Positions 26,314 to 39,877 of a stretch of DNA of 64,000 nucleotides are shown here, one piece after another (the first letter of the stretch is position 1; each line of letters opens with the position of its first letter). Source of the stretch: Halomonas beimenensis (GTDB lineage: Bacteria; Pseudomonadota; Gammaproteobacteria; Pseudomonadales; Halomonadaceae); assembly GCF_002549795.1 (NCBI RefSeq), contig NZ_CP021435.1, positions 682,001 to 746,000 on the forward strand, read 5' to 3'. The position numbers and the translations under genes are program-made. The notes under the pieces were generated by a model that saw only the letters and a list, made by a program, of their open reading frames with translations, was not told the origin of the DNA and did no database searches.

Positions 26314-26790
26314 TCACTGCCCGGCATGCAGGGCCTGGGCGGCCTCCAGGACCTCGTCCGCGTGTCCCTTGACCTTCACGCCCCGCCATTCGCGGGCCAG
26401 CTTGCCGTCGGCATCGATCAGGAAGGTGCTGCGCTCGATGCCGAGATGCTCCTTGCCGTAGAGCTTCTTGAGCTTGATCACGTCGAAGAGCTTGCAGACC
26501 GCCTCGTCCTTGTCGGAGAGGAGGGGGAAGTTGAAGTCCTGCTTGGCCTTGAAGTTCTCCTGGGCGCGGATGCCGTCCCGGGAGACGCCGACGATGACGG
26601 TGTTGGCGGCGTCGAAGGCCGCCTTGCGGTCGCGGAAATCGCCGCCTTCGGTGGTGCAGCCGGGCGTGCTGGCCTTGGGGTAGAAGTAGATGACCACCTG
26701 TTGGCCGCGCAGCTCCGAGAGGGTCAGGGTGGTGTCGCCGGTGGCGGTGGCGGTGAAGTCGGGCACGGGCTGGCCGAGGCTGACGCTCAT
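26314..26790 (-). CDS. bcp: Thioredoxin-dependent peroxiredoxin Bcp (PrxQ)
   Basis: Cytoplasmic thiol peroxidase of 158 aa reducing hydroperoxides. The peroxidatic site is in YPKASTPGC45TTE. The resolving cysteine five residues later, as in E. coli Bcp, is replaced (Gly50); another cysteine at 99 (DEAVCKLF) may resolve, or the enzyme may be of the 1-Cys type. It is divergent from dapA and has a recognisable promoter (26823-26851). Confidence 0.92.
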   Translation of the reverse strand: MSVSLGQPVPDFTATATGDTTLTLSELRGQQVVIYFYPKASTPGCTTEGGDFRDRKAAFDAANTVIVGVSRDGIRAQENFKAKQDFNFPLLSDKDEAVCKLFDVIKLKKLYGKEHLGIERSTFLIDADGKLAREWRGVKVKGHADEVLEAAQALHAGQ

Positions 26791-26822
26791 GGGGATTCCT
26801 CCGGATGGGTGGCAAAGCCTCG

Positions 26823-26851
26823 ATTACACGCAACCGGCGCGCGACTGTAAA
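26823..26851 (-). promoter_or_regulatory. Sigma-70-like promoter of bcp
   Basis: On the minus strand TTTACA (26851-26846), a 17-bp spacer and TGTAAT (26828-26823) lie about 33 bp upstream of the bcp start. Confidence 0.65.
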
Positions 26852-26986
26852 GTCGCCGCTGTACAGGGTCTCGAGGCCTGAGTACCATTTGACCCCTGGC
26901 AGCGAGCCCGCAGGCGAGGGCGGGTATTCCCATGGCGATCGTGGCCCCAGCGGTCGCCCGGCAGGCAGCGAGAGGACAAGCAGAGG

Positions 26987-27871
26987 ATGATCACGGGTAG
27001 CATCGTCGCGCTGGCGACACCGATGAAGGTCAACGGCGATATCGACTGGGAGGCCCTGCGGGCCCTGGTCAACTTCCACCTGGACAATGGTACCGATGCC
27101 ATCGTCGCGGCGGGGACCACCGGCGAGCCGACCACCATGTCGTTCGCCGAGCACTTCGACGTGATCCGCGCCGTCGTGGAGGAAGTCGGCGGCCGCATCC
27201 CGGTCATCGCCGGCACCGGCGCCAACGCCACCTCCGAGGCGGTGGAGCTGGCCCGTTACGCCAGCGAGGTGGGGGCGGACTATTGCCTGTCGGTGTGCCC
27301 CTACTACAACAAGCCGACCCAGGAAGGCCTCTATCGCCACTTCAAGGCCGTGGCCGAGGGCAGCGAGTTGCCGGTGATCCTCTACAACGTGCCGGGCCGC
27401 ACCTGCTCGGATCTCTACAACGAGACCGTGCTGCGCCAGGCCCAGGTCGACAACATCGTCGGCCTGAAGGATGCCACCGGCAACCTGGAGCGCGCCGAGG
27501 ACCTGATCGCGCGCCTCAAGGGCAGCGACTTCATGCTCTACTCCGGCGACGACGGCACTGCCTGCGACTTCATGCTGATGGGCGGCCACGGTGACATCTC
27601 GGTCACCGCCAACGTCGCGCCCCGCGCCATGCATGAGCTGTGTGCCGCCGCCGTGGCGGGCGACAGCGAGAAGGCGCATCAGATCAACACCCGCCTGATG
27701 CCGCTGCACACCAACCTCGGCATCGAGGCCAACCCGATTCCCGTCAAGTGGGCCCTGCATCGCATGGGGCTGATCGAGCCGGGCATCCGCCTGCCCTTGA
27801 CCTGGCTTTCCGAGAAGTATCACTCCACCGTCAGCGAGGCCCTGCAGCTGGCCGGCCTGATCGATGACTGA
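26987..27871 (+). CDS. dapA: 4-hydroxy-tetrahydrodipicolinate synthase
   Basis: Lysine/diaminopimelate pathway aldolase (294 aa) condensing pyruvate with aspartate semialdehyde. Schiff-base Lys161 is in [14 protein letters not shown] (43-47), Tyr133 and Arg138 in YNVPGRT complete the active site. It opens the conserved gammaproteobacterial run dapA-bamC-MBL hydrolase-purC, all on the same strand with short gaps. Confidence 0.96.
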   Translation: MITGSIVALATPMKVNGDIDWEALRALVNFHLDNGTDAIVAAGTTGEPTTMSFAEHFDVIRAVVEEVGGRIPVIAGTGANATSEAVELARYASEVGADYCLSVCPYYNKPTQEGLYRHFKAVAEGSELPVILYNVPGRTCSDLYNETVLRQAQVDNIVGLKDATGNLERAEDLIARLKGSDFMLYSGDDGTACDFMLMGGHGDISVTANVAPRAMHELCAAAVAGDSEKAHQINTRLMPLHTNLGIEANPIPVKWALHRMGLIEPGIRLPLTWLSEKYHSTVSEALQLAGLIDD

Positions 27872-27916
27872 GCGGTGAGCCCGCCGCGACCTGGACAACT
27901 GGAGCAAGGTGGACGC

Positions 27917-28876
27917 ATGAGCTCTGCGCTGAAATGGATGCCGCTGGTGGCGACGCTGGCCCTGGCCGGCTGCGCGCGCGACGGCTACTTCGACGACCGT
28001 CGCGCCGACTACGTCGATGCCGAGGAGAGTGCGCCCCTGGTGCTGCCCGAGGGGCGCGACACGCGGCGCTATCGCGACGCCATGCCGGTCCCCGAGGCCA
28101 CGGGCGCCTTCGTCTCCCAGGGCGAGGAGTTCCGGGTGCCGCCACCCCGTGCGCTGGGCGCCGGCAGCGGCGTGGAACCCGGTGCCGTCGCCCGTCGCGA
28201 GGTGGGGGATCGCCGTTGGCTGGTGGTGGGTGCCGAGCCCAGCGCCGTCTGGTCCGAGCTCGAGCGCTTCGTCGAGGAGCGGGAGCTGGAAGTGGTGCGC
28301 CGCGACGCCTCGGCCGGCGAACTGGTGACGTCCCAGGCCCGCCTGAGTGTGCGACCCGGGCTGCAGCGCGGGGCCAGCGAGCTGCGTTGCGAGCAGGACG
28401 GGGCGCCGCTGGAGGGCTGCCTGCGTGCCCTGGCGCGGCGCTTCGAGGCTCGCGGCGCCACCGCCAGTGCCTCCTCCCTGGGGGTGCAGCGCCCCGAGGA
28501 CCGGGTCCGCCCGCGGCTCACCCGGGAGGGCGGCGAATGGCGCCTGGCAGTGCCCTTCGACCTGGAGCGCACCTGGGCCGAGCTGAGCTACCAGCTCGAG
28601 AGCGATTTCGCCGTGGCCGGTCGTCGCGAGCTGGTGGCCCGCGATGCCCAGGCCCATGCCTTCGTCGTCGACTACCTGACCCTGAGCGAGCGCAGCGCCG
28701 GCCTGCTGGGCGCCCTTACCAGCCTGGGCGGGGAAGCCCCCCAGCGCATTCGCCTGGTGCTGGAGGCCGCCGGCCCCGAGCAGAGCGTGCTGAGAGCCTT
28801 GCCCGCCGACGAGCGCGAGCTCTCCGCCGAGGACCGGCGTGAGCTGCTCGAGCGGGTGGCGGGCCTGCTGGGCTGA
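27917..28876 (+). CDS. bamC: Outer-membrane protein assembly lipoprotein BamC
   Basis: Lipoprotein component of the BAM complex (319 aa). A signal peptide ends in L-A-L-A-G-C with lipidated Cys20; the unstructured N-terminal segment with DYVDAEESAPLVLPEG, which wraps BamD, is followed by two helix-grip domains. RBS AAGGTGG precedes the ATG at 27917. It overlaps the MBL gene by one base. Confidence 0.9.
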   Translation: MSSALKWMPLVATLALAGCARDGYFDDRRADYVDAEESAPLVLPEGRDTRRYRDAMPVPEATGAFVSQGEEFRVPPPRALGAGSGVEPGAVARREVGDRRWLVVGAEPSAVWSELERFVEERELEVVRRDASAGELVTSQARLSVRPGLQRGASELRCEQDGAPLEGCLRALARRFEARGATASASSLGVQRPEDRVRPRLTREGGEWRLAVPFDLERTWAELSYQLESDFAVAGRRELVARDAQAHAFVVDYLTLSERSAGLLGALTSLGGEAPQRIRLVLEAAGPEQSVLRALPADERELSAEDRRELLERVAGLLG

Positions 28877-29676
28877 TGACGGCGGTGGTGCCCCCGGAGC
28901 CGGCCGCCGGCCGGCTGCACTATGCTTCCCTGGGCAGCGGCAGCAAGGGCAACGCGACCCTGGTCAGCGACGGCGAGACACGCCTGCTCGTCGACTGCGG
29001 CTTCGGCCTCAAGGAGACCGAGCGGCGACTGGCGCGTCTCGGCCTGCATCCCCGCCAGCTCGATGCCGTGCTGGTCACCCATGAACACGGCGACCATGTG
29101 CGCGGGGTGGGGCCGCTGGCGAGACGCCACGGGCTTCCGGTCTACCTTACCCCCGGGACCTGGCTGTCGGGCAGGCTCGGCGAGCTGCCGCACCGCCACT
29201 GGATCACGCCCCAGTCCTCGTTCTGCATCCAGGGCATCGACATCGACCCGGTCACCGTGCCCCACGATGCCCGGGAGCCGGTGCAGTTCCGCCTGGCCGC
29301 CGCCGGGCGTCGGCTGGGACTGCTGACCGACCTGGGGCACCCCAGCGAGCACGTCGTCGAGGCCTTCCAGGGCTGCGATGCCTTGATCCTGGAGTGCAAC
29401 CACGATGTCCACCTGCTGGAAACCGGCCCCTATCCGCCGAGCCTGAGGCGTCGGGTCGGCGGCCAGTGGGGCCACCTGGCCAACGCCCAGGCCGCCTGGC
29501 TGCTGCAACGCCTGGGGCTGGACCGCCTGCAGCGCATCGTCTGCTCGCACCTGTCCGAACACAACAATCGCCCCGAGCTGGCCCTGGAGGCCCTGACGCC
29601 CCTGCTCGACGGCGACCCCTCCCGCCTGACCGTGGCAGCCCAGGACCAGGGGCTGGACTGGCAGGCGATCACCTGA
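28876..29676 (+). CDS. MBL-fold metallo-hydrolase
   Basis: Metallo-beta-lactamase-fold hydrolase of 266 aa with THEHGDH at 68-74 and later ligands in TDLGHPS and CNHD. ASLGSGSKGNATLV is typical of the YycJ/WalJ-PhnP branch, often a phosphodiesterase or nuclease. Start overlaps the bamC stop (TGATG). Actual substrate unknown. Confidence 0.87.
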   Translation: MTAVVPPEPAAGRLHYASLGSGSKGNATLVSDGETRLLVDCGFGLKETERRLARLGLHPRQLDAVLVTHEHGDHVRGVGPLARRHGLPVYLTPGTWLSGRLGELPHRHWITPQSSFCIQGIDIDPVTVPHDAREPVQFRLAAAGRRLGLLTDLGHPSEHVVEAFQGCDALILECNHDVHLLETGPYPPSLRRRVGGQWGHLANAQAAWLLQRLGLDRLQRIVCSHLSEHNNRPELALEALTPLLDGDPSRLTVAAQDQGLDWQAIT

Positions 29677-29717
29677 GATTCCAGAATTCCATCTGACTGT
29701 TGCCTGTGGAGGCTCCC

Positions 29718-30431
29718 ATGGAAAAGCGCCAAGAACTCTATGCCGGCAAGGCCAAGTCGGTCTTCGCCACCGACGACCCGGATCGCCTGATCCTGCACTT
29801 CCGCGACGACACCAGTGCCTTCGACGGCCGGCGCATGGAGTCCCTGGCGCGCAAGGGCAAGGTCAACAACCGCTTCAATGCCTTCATCATGGGCAAGCTC
29901 GCCGAAGCCGGGATCCCGACCCACTTCGAGGAGCTGCTGTCCGACACCGAGTGCGTGGTGAAGAACCTGGACATGCTCCCGGTGGAGTGCGTGGTGCGCA
30001 ACATCGCCGCGGGCAGTCTGGTCAAGACCCTCGGCGTGGAGGAGGGCAGCGAGCTTGATCCGCCCACCTTCCAGCTGTTCCTCAAGAACGACGAGCTTCA
30101 CGATCCCATGATCAACGAGTCCCTGGCCGAAACCTTCGGCTGGGCGACCCCGGAGCAGCTGGCCGAGATGAAGGCCCTGACCTTCCGGGTCAACGAGGTG
30201 CTCAAGCAGCTGTTCGCCGATGGCGGCCTGCTGCTGGTGGACTACAAGCTCGAGTTCGGCGTCTTCCAGGGGCAGATCGTGCTGGGCGACGAGTTCTCGC
30301 CGGACGGTTGCCGCCTCTGGGACGCCGAGACCCGCGAGAAGCTCGACAAGGACCGTTTCCGCCAGGGCCTGGGCGGCGTGATCGAGGCCTACGAGGAGGT
30401 TGGGCGGCGCATCGGCGTCTCGTTCGACTGA
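29718..30431 (+). CDS. purC: Phosphoribosylaminoimidazole-succinocarboxamide synthase
   Basis: SAICAR synthetase (237 aa) of purine biosynthesis. [38 protein letters not shown] and VDYKLEFG are signature blocks. The ATG at 29718 has GGAGG 5 bases upstream. It ends the dapA-bamC-MBL-purC run and is followed by a heptamer repeat and a strong terminator. Confidence 0.95.
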   Translation: MEKRQELYAGKAKSVFATDDPDRLILHFRDDTSAFDGRRMESLARKGKVNNRFNAFIMGKLAEAGIPTHFEELLSDTECVVKNLDMLPVECVVRNIAAGSLVKTLGVEEGSELDPPTFQLFLKNDELHDPMINESLAETFGWATPEQLAEMKALTFRVNEVLKQLFADGGLLLVDYKLEFGVFQGQIVLGDEFSPDGCRLWDAETREKLDKDRFRQGLGGVIEAYEEVGRRIGVSFD

Positions 30432-30470
30432 CCGCCGCGTGGGCCGAAGGCGCCTCCGGCTTCGCGCAGC

Positions 30471-30494
30471 AAGTAACAAGTAGAAAGTAGAAAG
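30471..30494 (+). repeat. AAGTAGA heptamer tandem repeat after purC
   Basis: AAGTAAC, AAGTAGA, AAGTAGA, then AAG: three units of 7 bp, 40 bp after the purC stop and immediately before the terminator. Position and purine bias match the GGAAGCT heptamers at the other convergent junctions although the unit differs. Confidence 0.75.
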
Positions 30495-30498
30495 GAAC

Positions 30499-30530
30499 CC
30501 CCCACCGAACCACGAGTCCGGTGGGGGTTT
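30499..30530 (+). terminator. Intrinsic terminator of purC
   Basis: CCCCCACCG / CGGTGGGGG, a perfect 9-bp stem, followed by TTTCGCG. It lies about 70 bp past the purC stop. Confidence 0.85.
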
Positions 30531-30618
30531 CGCGTTGTAGGAAGGCGACCCTATCATCAGGGCCACCTCAATCGCCCAAGGCGTTTGAAGCCGCTGCCTG
30601 ATCAAGGTGTCTACTTTT

Positions 30619-30657
30619 TCAGGGCCACCTCACCACTCGCCACTCGCCACTCGCCAC
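30619..30657 (-). repeat. GAGTGGC-type heptamer repeat after trmO
   Basis: CCACTCG occurs three times in tandem plus a partial copy (30633-30657), i.e. CGAGTGG after the trmO stop on its sense strand. The preceding TCAGGGCCACCTCA (30619-30632) is a direct repeat of 30557-30570. Confidence 0.75.
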
Positions 30658-30681
30658 CGAGGGCATCGTCGTCTCCGGCCC

Positions 30682-31404
30682 CTACACCGCCACGATTTCC
30701 ACGACCTTCAGGGCCGTGGTGCCGTCGTCTGCCGCCTCGGCCCGGAAGCGCACGTCGACGTCGCGCAGGCGGACGCCGTAGATCCGATCCTCGGCGCCGC
30801 GGCGATAGGCCGGGCGTGGGTCCTGGGCCAGCACCTGGCGGATCAGCGCGCGCAGCGAGTCGCCGTCGGCCCGGGCGGCCAGGGCGGTCTCGGCGTCGGC
30901 CGTGAAGGCGACCGGGAGCGCGGGCGGGGGCGCCGGGGCGAAGCCGGCGCGGGCCTCGGGGTGGGCCTCGGCCCAGGGCAGGTAGGGCTTGAGGTCCAGC
31001 ACCGGGGTGCCGTCCACCAGGTCGGCGCCGCGCAGCGCCAGGCGCACCCCGCCGCGGGTGTCGATGGCCTCGAGCTCCACCAGGGAAAGCCCCAGCCGGT
31101 TGGGCCGGTGGGTGCTGCGGCTGGCGAAGACCCCGACCTTGGCATTGCCGCCGAGCCGTGGCGGGCGCACCAGGGGCGTCCAGCGCTCCGGGCTGCGATG
31201 GAAGACGAAGGTCAGCCAGAGATGGCTGAAGGCCTCCAGGCCGCGCACCGCCAGCGGGTCGTCGTAGGGCGGGGCCAGCACCAGGGTCGCCCGGGCGGCG
31301 CCGGCGAGCCCCGGCTGGCGGGGAATGCCGAACTTGTCGGGGTAGTCGCTCTCGATATGGCCGATGGGCGTCAGCACGAAGGCATCGGCGAGGGTGTCGG
31401 TCAT
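30682..31404 (-). CDS. trmO: tRNA (N6-threonylcarbamoyladenosine37-N6)-methyltransferase
   Basis: TsaA/TrmO (VirR-like) enzyme of 240 aa that methylates t6A37 in threonine tRNAs. HIESDYPDKFGIPRQPGL, HLWLTFVFH, SRSTHRPNRLGLSLV and LDLKPYLPWAE are family hallmarks, followed by a C-terminal domain with R-I-Y-G-V-R. The ATG at 31404 has AGGAAGG upstream at 4-7 bases. Divergent from a GNAT gene. Confidence 0.92.
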   Translation of the reverse strand: MTDTLADAFVLTPIGHIESDYPDKFGIPRQPGLAGAARATLVLAPPYDDPLAVRGLEAFSHLWLTFVFHRSPERWTPLVRPPRLGGNAKVGVFASRSTHRPNRLGLSLVELEAIDTRGGVRLALRGADLVDGTPVLDLKPYLPWAEAHPEARAGFAPAPPPALPVAFTADAETALAARADGDSLRALIRQVLAQDPRPAYRRGAEDRIYGVRLRDVDVRFRAEAADDGTTALKVVEIVAV

Positions 31405-31494
31405 GTTCCTTCCTGGCGGTCGGGGACAGGCATTGGCGTGCACGCTGCGCTTGGGTAAGCTCGTCGGCGTCTTCATCTTCGCAGGAAGCTTCCC

Positions 31495-32034
31495 ATGCGT
31501 CATTCCGACACCGAGATCGCATCCCCCCGAGCCGGCGAGCCCCGGCCGGCGCCGCGCATCCTGTATCGCGAGGCTCGGGCGCAGGACGGGAGCGATCAGG
31601 CCGAGGTCTTCCACCACGCCGTCATGCAGGGGGCCATGGGTCACTACGACCTGGCCGCCCGGGAAGCCTGGGCGGCGGTGCTGCCCCGGGAAGGCAGCGC
31701 CTGGGTGGCTCGGCAGGCGCTCTACACCACCCTGGTGGCGACCTGCGACGGACGTTGCGTGGCCTTCCTGGAGCTGGACACCCGGCAGGGGCACGTGGAG
31801 TCGCTCTACGTCTGGCCGTCGCTGGCCCGGCGCGGCATCGGAACGACCCTGCTGGGACACGCCGAGGACCTGCTACGCGGGCAGGGGGCCGAGCGGGTGA
31901 CCATCGACGCCAGCCTGGTGATGGCCGACGGCCTCGAGCGTCACGGCTGGCGGCGGGTGCGCGAGGAGTGGGTCGAGCGCGGTGGCCAGCGGCTGCGCCG
32001 CCGCCACCTGGAGAAGTCGCTGGCGGAGGCCTGA
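31495..32034 (+). CDS. GNAT-family N-acetyltransferase
   Basis: Cytoplasmic acetyltransferase of 179 aa. The acetyl-CoA motif is in VWPSLARRGIGTTLLGHAEDLL, with the following beta strand VTIDASLVM. AGGAAG lies 8 bases before the ATG. It converges on nadC with 3 bp between the stops. Substrate not predictable. Confidence 0.85.
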   Translation: MRHSDTEIASPRAGEPRPAPRILYREARAQDGSDQAEVFHHAVMQGAMGHYDLAAREAWAAVLPREGSAWVARQALYTTLVATCDGRCVAFLELDTRQGHVESLYVWPSLARRGIGTTLLGHAEDLLRGQGAERVTIDASLVMADGLERHGWRRVREEWVERGGQRLRRRHLEKSLAEA

Positions 32035-32037
32035 GCC

Positions 32038-33535
<1,498 letters not shown>

Positions 33536-33878
33536 ACCTACGCGGCTATGCTCCATGTTGGTGCCCTTGTGCAGGATCATGCAGCTTGTCTCACCAACCC
33601 GGTGCGGTGTGTGCCGGATCTTGCGCGGATCGCTCGCCAGGCTTGATGTAGAGCGGGTGTCGCTGGTTTTGAAAAGATTTTCCAATTCTGGTTCAATTGG
33701 CAGCCGCGAGCGTTTGCGGTATCGTCAGCGCACCTACCGACAATGGTCGCGTTGCCTTGTAAAACGACTACAACCCTTGGCTGGTGGTATGAGGGTGATC
33801 CCTTCATGCCATACTCGACAAGCGCCACACCCCCTTGCTGCGGGGCTGTAGCCCCCAACGTCATTCGGAGAGACGTCT
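33536..33878. promoter_or_regulatory. aceE upstream region with CCAATT-N7-AATTGG dyad
   Basis: A 343-bp gene-free stretch before aceE. It is more AT-rich than its surroundings near 33665-33700 and contains a perfect inverted repeat CCAATT / AATTGG with a 7-base spacer (33682-33700), a plausible operator for the pyruvate dehydrogenase genes. It does not match the E. coli PdhR spacing. A short hairpin GGGGCT-GT-AGCCCC lies at 33842-33855, 24 bp before the start codon. No clear intrinsic terminator for ampD is visible. Confidence 0.5.
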
Positions 33879-36551
33879 ATGAGTCTTGTGACAAGAGAAG
33901 ATCTCGATCCGGTCGAAACCGCGGAATGGCTGGATTCCCTGGAGTCGGTCCTGGATCGCGAGGGCGAGGAACGCGCCCGGTACCTGATGACCCGCCTGGC
34001 CGATCGCGTGCGTCGCGATGGCATGCAGGTACCTTTCTCGGTGACGACGCCGCATCGCAACACCATCCCGGTGCACCGCGAGGCGCCGATGCCGGGCGAT
34101 CTCTTCATGGAGCGTCGCATCCGTTCGGTGATTCGCTACAACGCGATCGCCCAGGTGATCCGCAACAACCGGGCGAACCCCGGGCTGGGCGGCCACATCG
34201 CCAGCTTCATGTCGTCGGCGACCCTGTATGACGTGGGCTTCAACCATTTCTTCCGCGCGCCCAATGGCGACTTCGAGGGCGACCTGGTCTACATCCAGGG
34301 CCACGTGGCGCCGGGCATCTATGCCCGCGCCTTCCTGGAAGGACGCCTGACCGAGGAACAGATGGACAAGTATCGCCAGGAGGTGGACGGCGACGGCCTG
34401 TCGTCCTACCCGCACCCCTGGCTGATGCCGGACTTCTGGCAGTTCCCCACGGTCTCCATGGGCCTCGGTCCGATCCAGGCCATCTACCAGGCCCATGTCA
34501 TGAAGTACGTGGACTCCCGCGAGCTGAAGGACATGCAGGACCGCAAGGTCTGGTGCTTCATGGGCGACGGCGAGTGCGACGAGCCGGAGTCCCTGGGCGC
34601 CATCCACCTGGCCAGCCGCGAGAAGCTCGACAACCTGATCTTCGTCATCAACTGCAACCTGCAGCGCCTGGACGGTCCGGTGCGCGGCAACTCACGGATC
34701 ATGGACGAGCTGGAGGGCATCTTCCGCGGGGCCGGCTGGAACGTGCAGAAGGTCGTCTGGGGCCGCCTGTGGGACCCGCTGTTCGAGAAGGACAAGAAGG
34801 GCATCCTGCAGAAGCGCATGGATGAGGCGGTCGACGGCGACTACCAGAACTACAAGGCCAACGGCGGCGCCTACACCCGGGAGCACTTCTTCGGCAAGTA
34901 CCCGGAAACCGCCGAGATGGTCAAGGACATGTCCGACGAGGACATCTGGAAGCTCAATCGTGGCGGCCACGACCCGTTCAAGGTCTACGCGGCCTACCAC
35001 GAGGCGGTGCACAACGCCAACGGCCGTCCCACCGTGATCCTGGCCCACACCGTCAAGGGCTACGGCATGGGCGGCGGTGACGGCGAGGCCGCCAACGAGG
35101 CTCACCAGGTCAAGACCATGGAATACGAGGCGCTGCGCAAGTTCCGCGATCGCTTCGGCATTCCGCTGTCCGACGAGCAGCTCAAGGACGTGCCCTACTA
35201 CAAGCCGGACGACGACAGTCCGGAGATGAAGTACATGCACCTCCAGCGCGAGCGCCTGGGCGGCTACCTGCCCCAGCGTCGCAGCGACTTCGAGGCCCTG
35301 CCGATCCCGGCCCTGGAGGACAAGACCTTCGCCTCCCAGACCGGCGGCTCCAAGGGGCGCGAGATCTCCACCACCATGGCCTTCGTGCGCATCCTCAACG
35401 GCCTGGTCAAGGACAAGCAGATCGGCAAGCGGGTGGTCCCGATCATCCCTGACGAGGCGCGGACCTTCGGCATGGAAGGCATGTTCCGTCAGCTCGGCAT
35501 CTACACCTCCGAGGGGCAGAAGTACGAGCCGGTGGACAAGGGCCAGATCATGTTCTATCGGGAGGACAAGCAGGGCCAGATCCTCGAGGAGGGGATCAGC
35601 GAGGCCGGCGCCATGTCCGCCTGGATCGCCGCCGCCACCTCCTACTCGAACCACAACACCACGCTGCTGCCGTTCTACGTCTACTATTCGATGTTCGGCT
35701 TCCAGCGCATCGGTGACCTGGCCTGGGCCGCCGGCGACATGCAGGCCCGTGGCTTCCTGGTCGGGGGCACCGCCGGGCGTACCACCCTCAACGGCGAGGG
35801 CCTGCAGCACCAGGACGGTCACAGCCATCTCCAGGCCTCGATGATCCCCAACTGCCGCAGCTACGACCCGACCTACGCCCACGAGGTCGCGGTCATCGTC
35901 CAGGACGGCCTGAAGCGCATGTTCGCCGACAAGGAGAACTGCTTCTACTACCTGACGGTGATGAACGAGAACTACGAGCAGCCGGCCCTGGAGGAGATCC
36001 CCGCCGAGGACATCATCAAGGGCATGTACCTGCTGCGCGAGACCCAGGGCGACAAGGGGCGCGTCCAGCTGCTGGGCTCCGGCACCATCCTGCGCGAGGT
36101 CGAGGCCGCCGCCGAGCTGCTCAGCGAGGAATGGGGCGTGGGCGCCGATATCTGGAGCGTCACCAGCTTCAACGAGCTGCGCCGCGAGGCCCTGGAGATC
36201 GATCGCCAGGCCTTCCTCAAGCCGGCCGAGGAGCCGGGCACGCCGCACGTCACGGCCTGCCTTGAAGGCCGCCAGGGTCCGGCCATCGCCTCCACCGACT
36301 ACATGAAGCTCTACGCCGACCAGGTTCGTGCCTGGGTGCCGACCGACTACCATGTACTCGGGACCGACGGCTACGGCCGCTCCGACACCCGCGAGAAGCT
36401 GCGCCACTTCTTCGAGGTCAACCGCTACTTCGTCACCGTGGCCGCGCTCAAGGCGCTGGCCGACCGGGGCGAGATCGATCGCAAGGTCGTCGGCGAGGCC
36501 ATCGAGAAGTACGGCATCGATCCCAACAAGCCCAGCCCGCTCGAGGTGTAA
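33879..36551 (+). CDS. aceE: Pyruvate dehydrogenase E1 component
   Basis: Homodimeric E1 (890 aa), thiamine-diphosphate-dependent decarboxylase that acetylates the lipoyl groups of E2. The ThDP motif begins G-D-G-E-C-D-E-P-E-S at about 229 and ends in INCNLQRLDGP; SFMSSATLYDVGFNHFF and GRTTLNGEGLQHQDGHS are diagnostic of the AceE type rather than the alpha/beta E1. GGAGAGACGTCT precedes the ATG. It forms an operon with aceF (71-bp gap); no lpd is adjacent. Confidence 0.96.
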   Translation: MSLVTREDLDPVETAEWLDSLESVLDREGEERARYLMTRLADRVRRDGMQVPFSVTTPHRNTIPVHREAPMPGDLFMERRIRSVIRYNAIAQVIRNNRANPGLGGHIASFMSSATLYDVGFNHFFRAPNGDFEGDLVYIQGHVAPGIYARAFLEGRLTEEQMDKYRQEVDGDGLSSYPHPWLMPDFWQFPTVSMGLGPIQAIYQAHVMKYVDSRELKDMQDRKVWCFMGDGECDEPESLGAIHLASREKLDNLIFVINCNLQRLDGPVRGNSRIMDELEGIFRGAGWNVQKVVWGRLWDPLFEKDKKGILQKRMDEAVDGDYQNYKANGGAYTREHFFGKYPETAEMVKDMSDEDIWKLNRGGHDPFKVYAAYHEAVHNANGRPTVILAHTVKGYGMGGGDGEAANEAHQVKTMEYEALRKFRDRFGIPLSDEQLKDVPYYKPDDDSPEMKYMHLQRERLGGYLPQRRSDFEALPIPALEDKTFASQTGGSKGREISTTMAFVRILNGLVKDKQIGKRVVPIIPDEARTFGMEGMFRQLGIYTSEGQKYEPVDKGQIMFYREDKQGQILEEGISEAGAMSAWIAAATSYSNHNTTLLPFYVYYSMFGFQRIGDLAWAAGDMQARGFLVGGTAGRTTLNGEGLQHQDGHSHLQASMIPNCRSYDPTYAHEVAVIVQDGLKRMFADKENCFYYLTVMNENYEQPALEEIPAEDIIKGMYLLRETQGDKGRVQLLGSGTILREVEAAAELLSEEWGVGADIWSVTSFNELRREALEIDRQAFLKPAEEPGTPHVTACLEGRQGPAIASTDYMKLYADQVRAWVPTDYHVLGTDGYGRSDTREKLRHFFEVNRYFVTVAALKALADRGEIDRKVVGEAIEKYGIDPNKPSPLEV

Positions 36552-36622
36552 GGGGTCGACCGACCCGGTGGCATGGCGGGCCGGACGGCCCGCCCCCGTC
36601 AAGAGTTTGAAGGAGCGCGACC

Positions 36623-39522
<2,900 letters not shown>

Positions 39523-39531
39523 GTCATTCTC

Positions 39532-39557
39532 AGGCGATCCAGGGCTATCGCCTTTAG
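39532..39557 (+). terminator. Weak terminator after adk
   Basis: AGGCGAT and ATCGCCT form a 7-bp stem with an 8-base loop, then TTTAGGG, 10 bp after the adk stop. Confidence 0.5.
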
Positions 39558-39583
39558 GGTTATTGCTCGGGGCTAAATCCGTC

Positions 39584-39775
39584 GACAGGTCCCGGAGCGC
39601 CGGACCGACGAGGGGGCGCTGTGAACCCCGTGGGCGCTAGACGCCCTGCAGCGCTCTCGCATCCTGCTCCGCTTGCAGGGCCTGGGTTGGCCATCCGTGG
39701 CCAACCCGTTCGGAGGAATCCTCCTCACCCCTGGCGTAGGACCCCCTCTCCGACCTGTCCCCGGCGCCCCTCGTC
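39584..39775. repeat. Highly structured intergenic element between adk and tsaB
   Basis: A gene-free ~190-bp block in the 355-bp adk-tsaB gap. It contains GACAGGTC (39584-39591) and GACGAGGGG-GCGC (39607-39619) on the left and their inverse complements GACCTGTC (39752-39759) and GCGCCCCTCGTC (39764-39775) on the right, in the crossed order A-B-A'-B'. Between them are GCCCTGCA/TGCAGGGC (39643-39681) and a perfect 10-bp hairpin GGGTTGGCCA-TCCG-TGGCCAACCC (39684-39707). No ORF fits. It looks like an interspersed repeat or a structured RNA; copy number in the genome is unknown. Confidence 0.6.
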
Positions 39776-39810
39776 AGACCCAACGGCGATTGCTCTACTC
39801 AACGATCGTC

Positions 39811-39833
39811 ACGGCCCGCATCCTGCGGGCCGT
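39811..39833 (+). terminator. Hairpin upstream of tsaB
   Basis: ACGGCCCGC-ATCCT-GCGGGCCGT, a perfect 9-bp stem without T tract, immediately followed by a TATAAT at 39839-39844 that may be the tsaB -10. Confidence 0.45.
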
Positions 39834-39877
39834 TGGCGTATAATGCCCCGACACTTGCTGCCACCCTGTAGAGTCCC

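Noticed and set aside
26180..28657. 825-codon open frame antisense to dapA/bamC and bcp
   Set aside because: It is the mirror of strongly coding genes in a GC-rich genome, has low-complexity Gly/Ala/His/Arg composition and no domain; part of it simply reads bcp out of frame.
34692..36602. Long antisense frames over aceE, aceF and the GNAT/nitrilase gene
   Set aside because: All coincide with well-conserved sense genes and show only GC-codon shadow composition.
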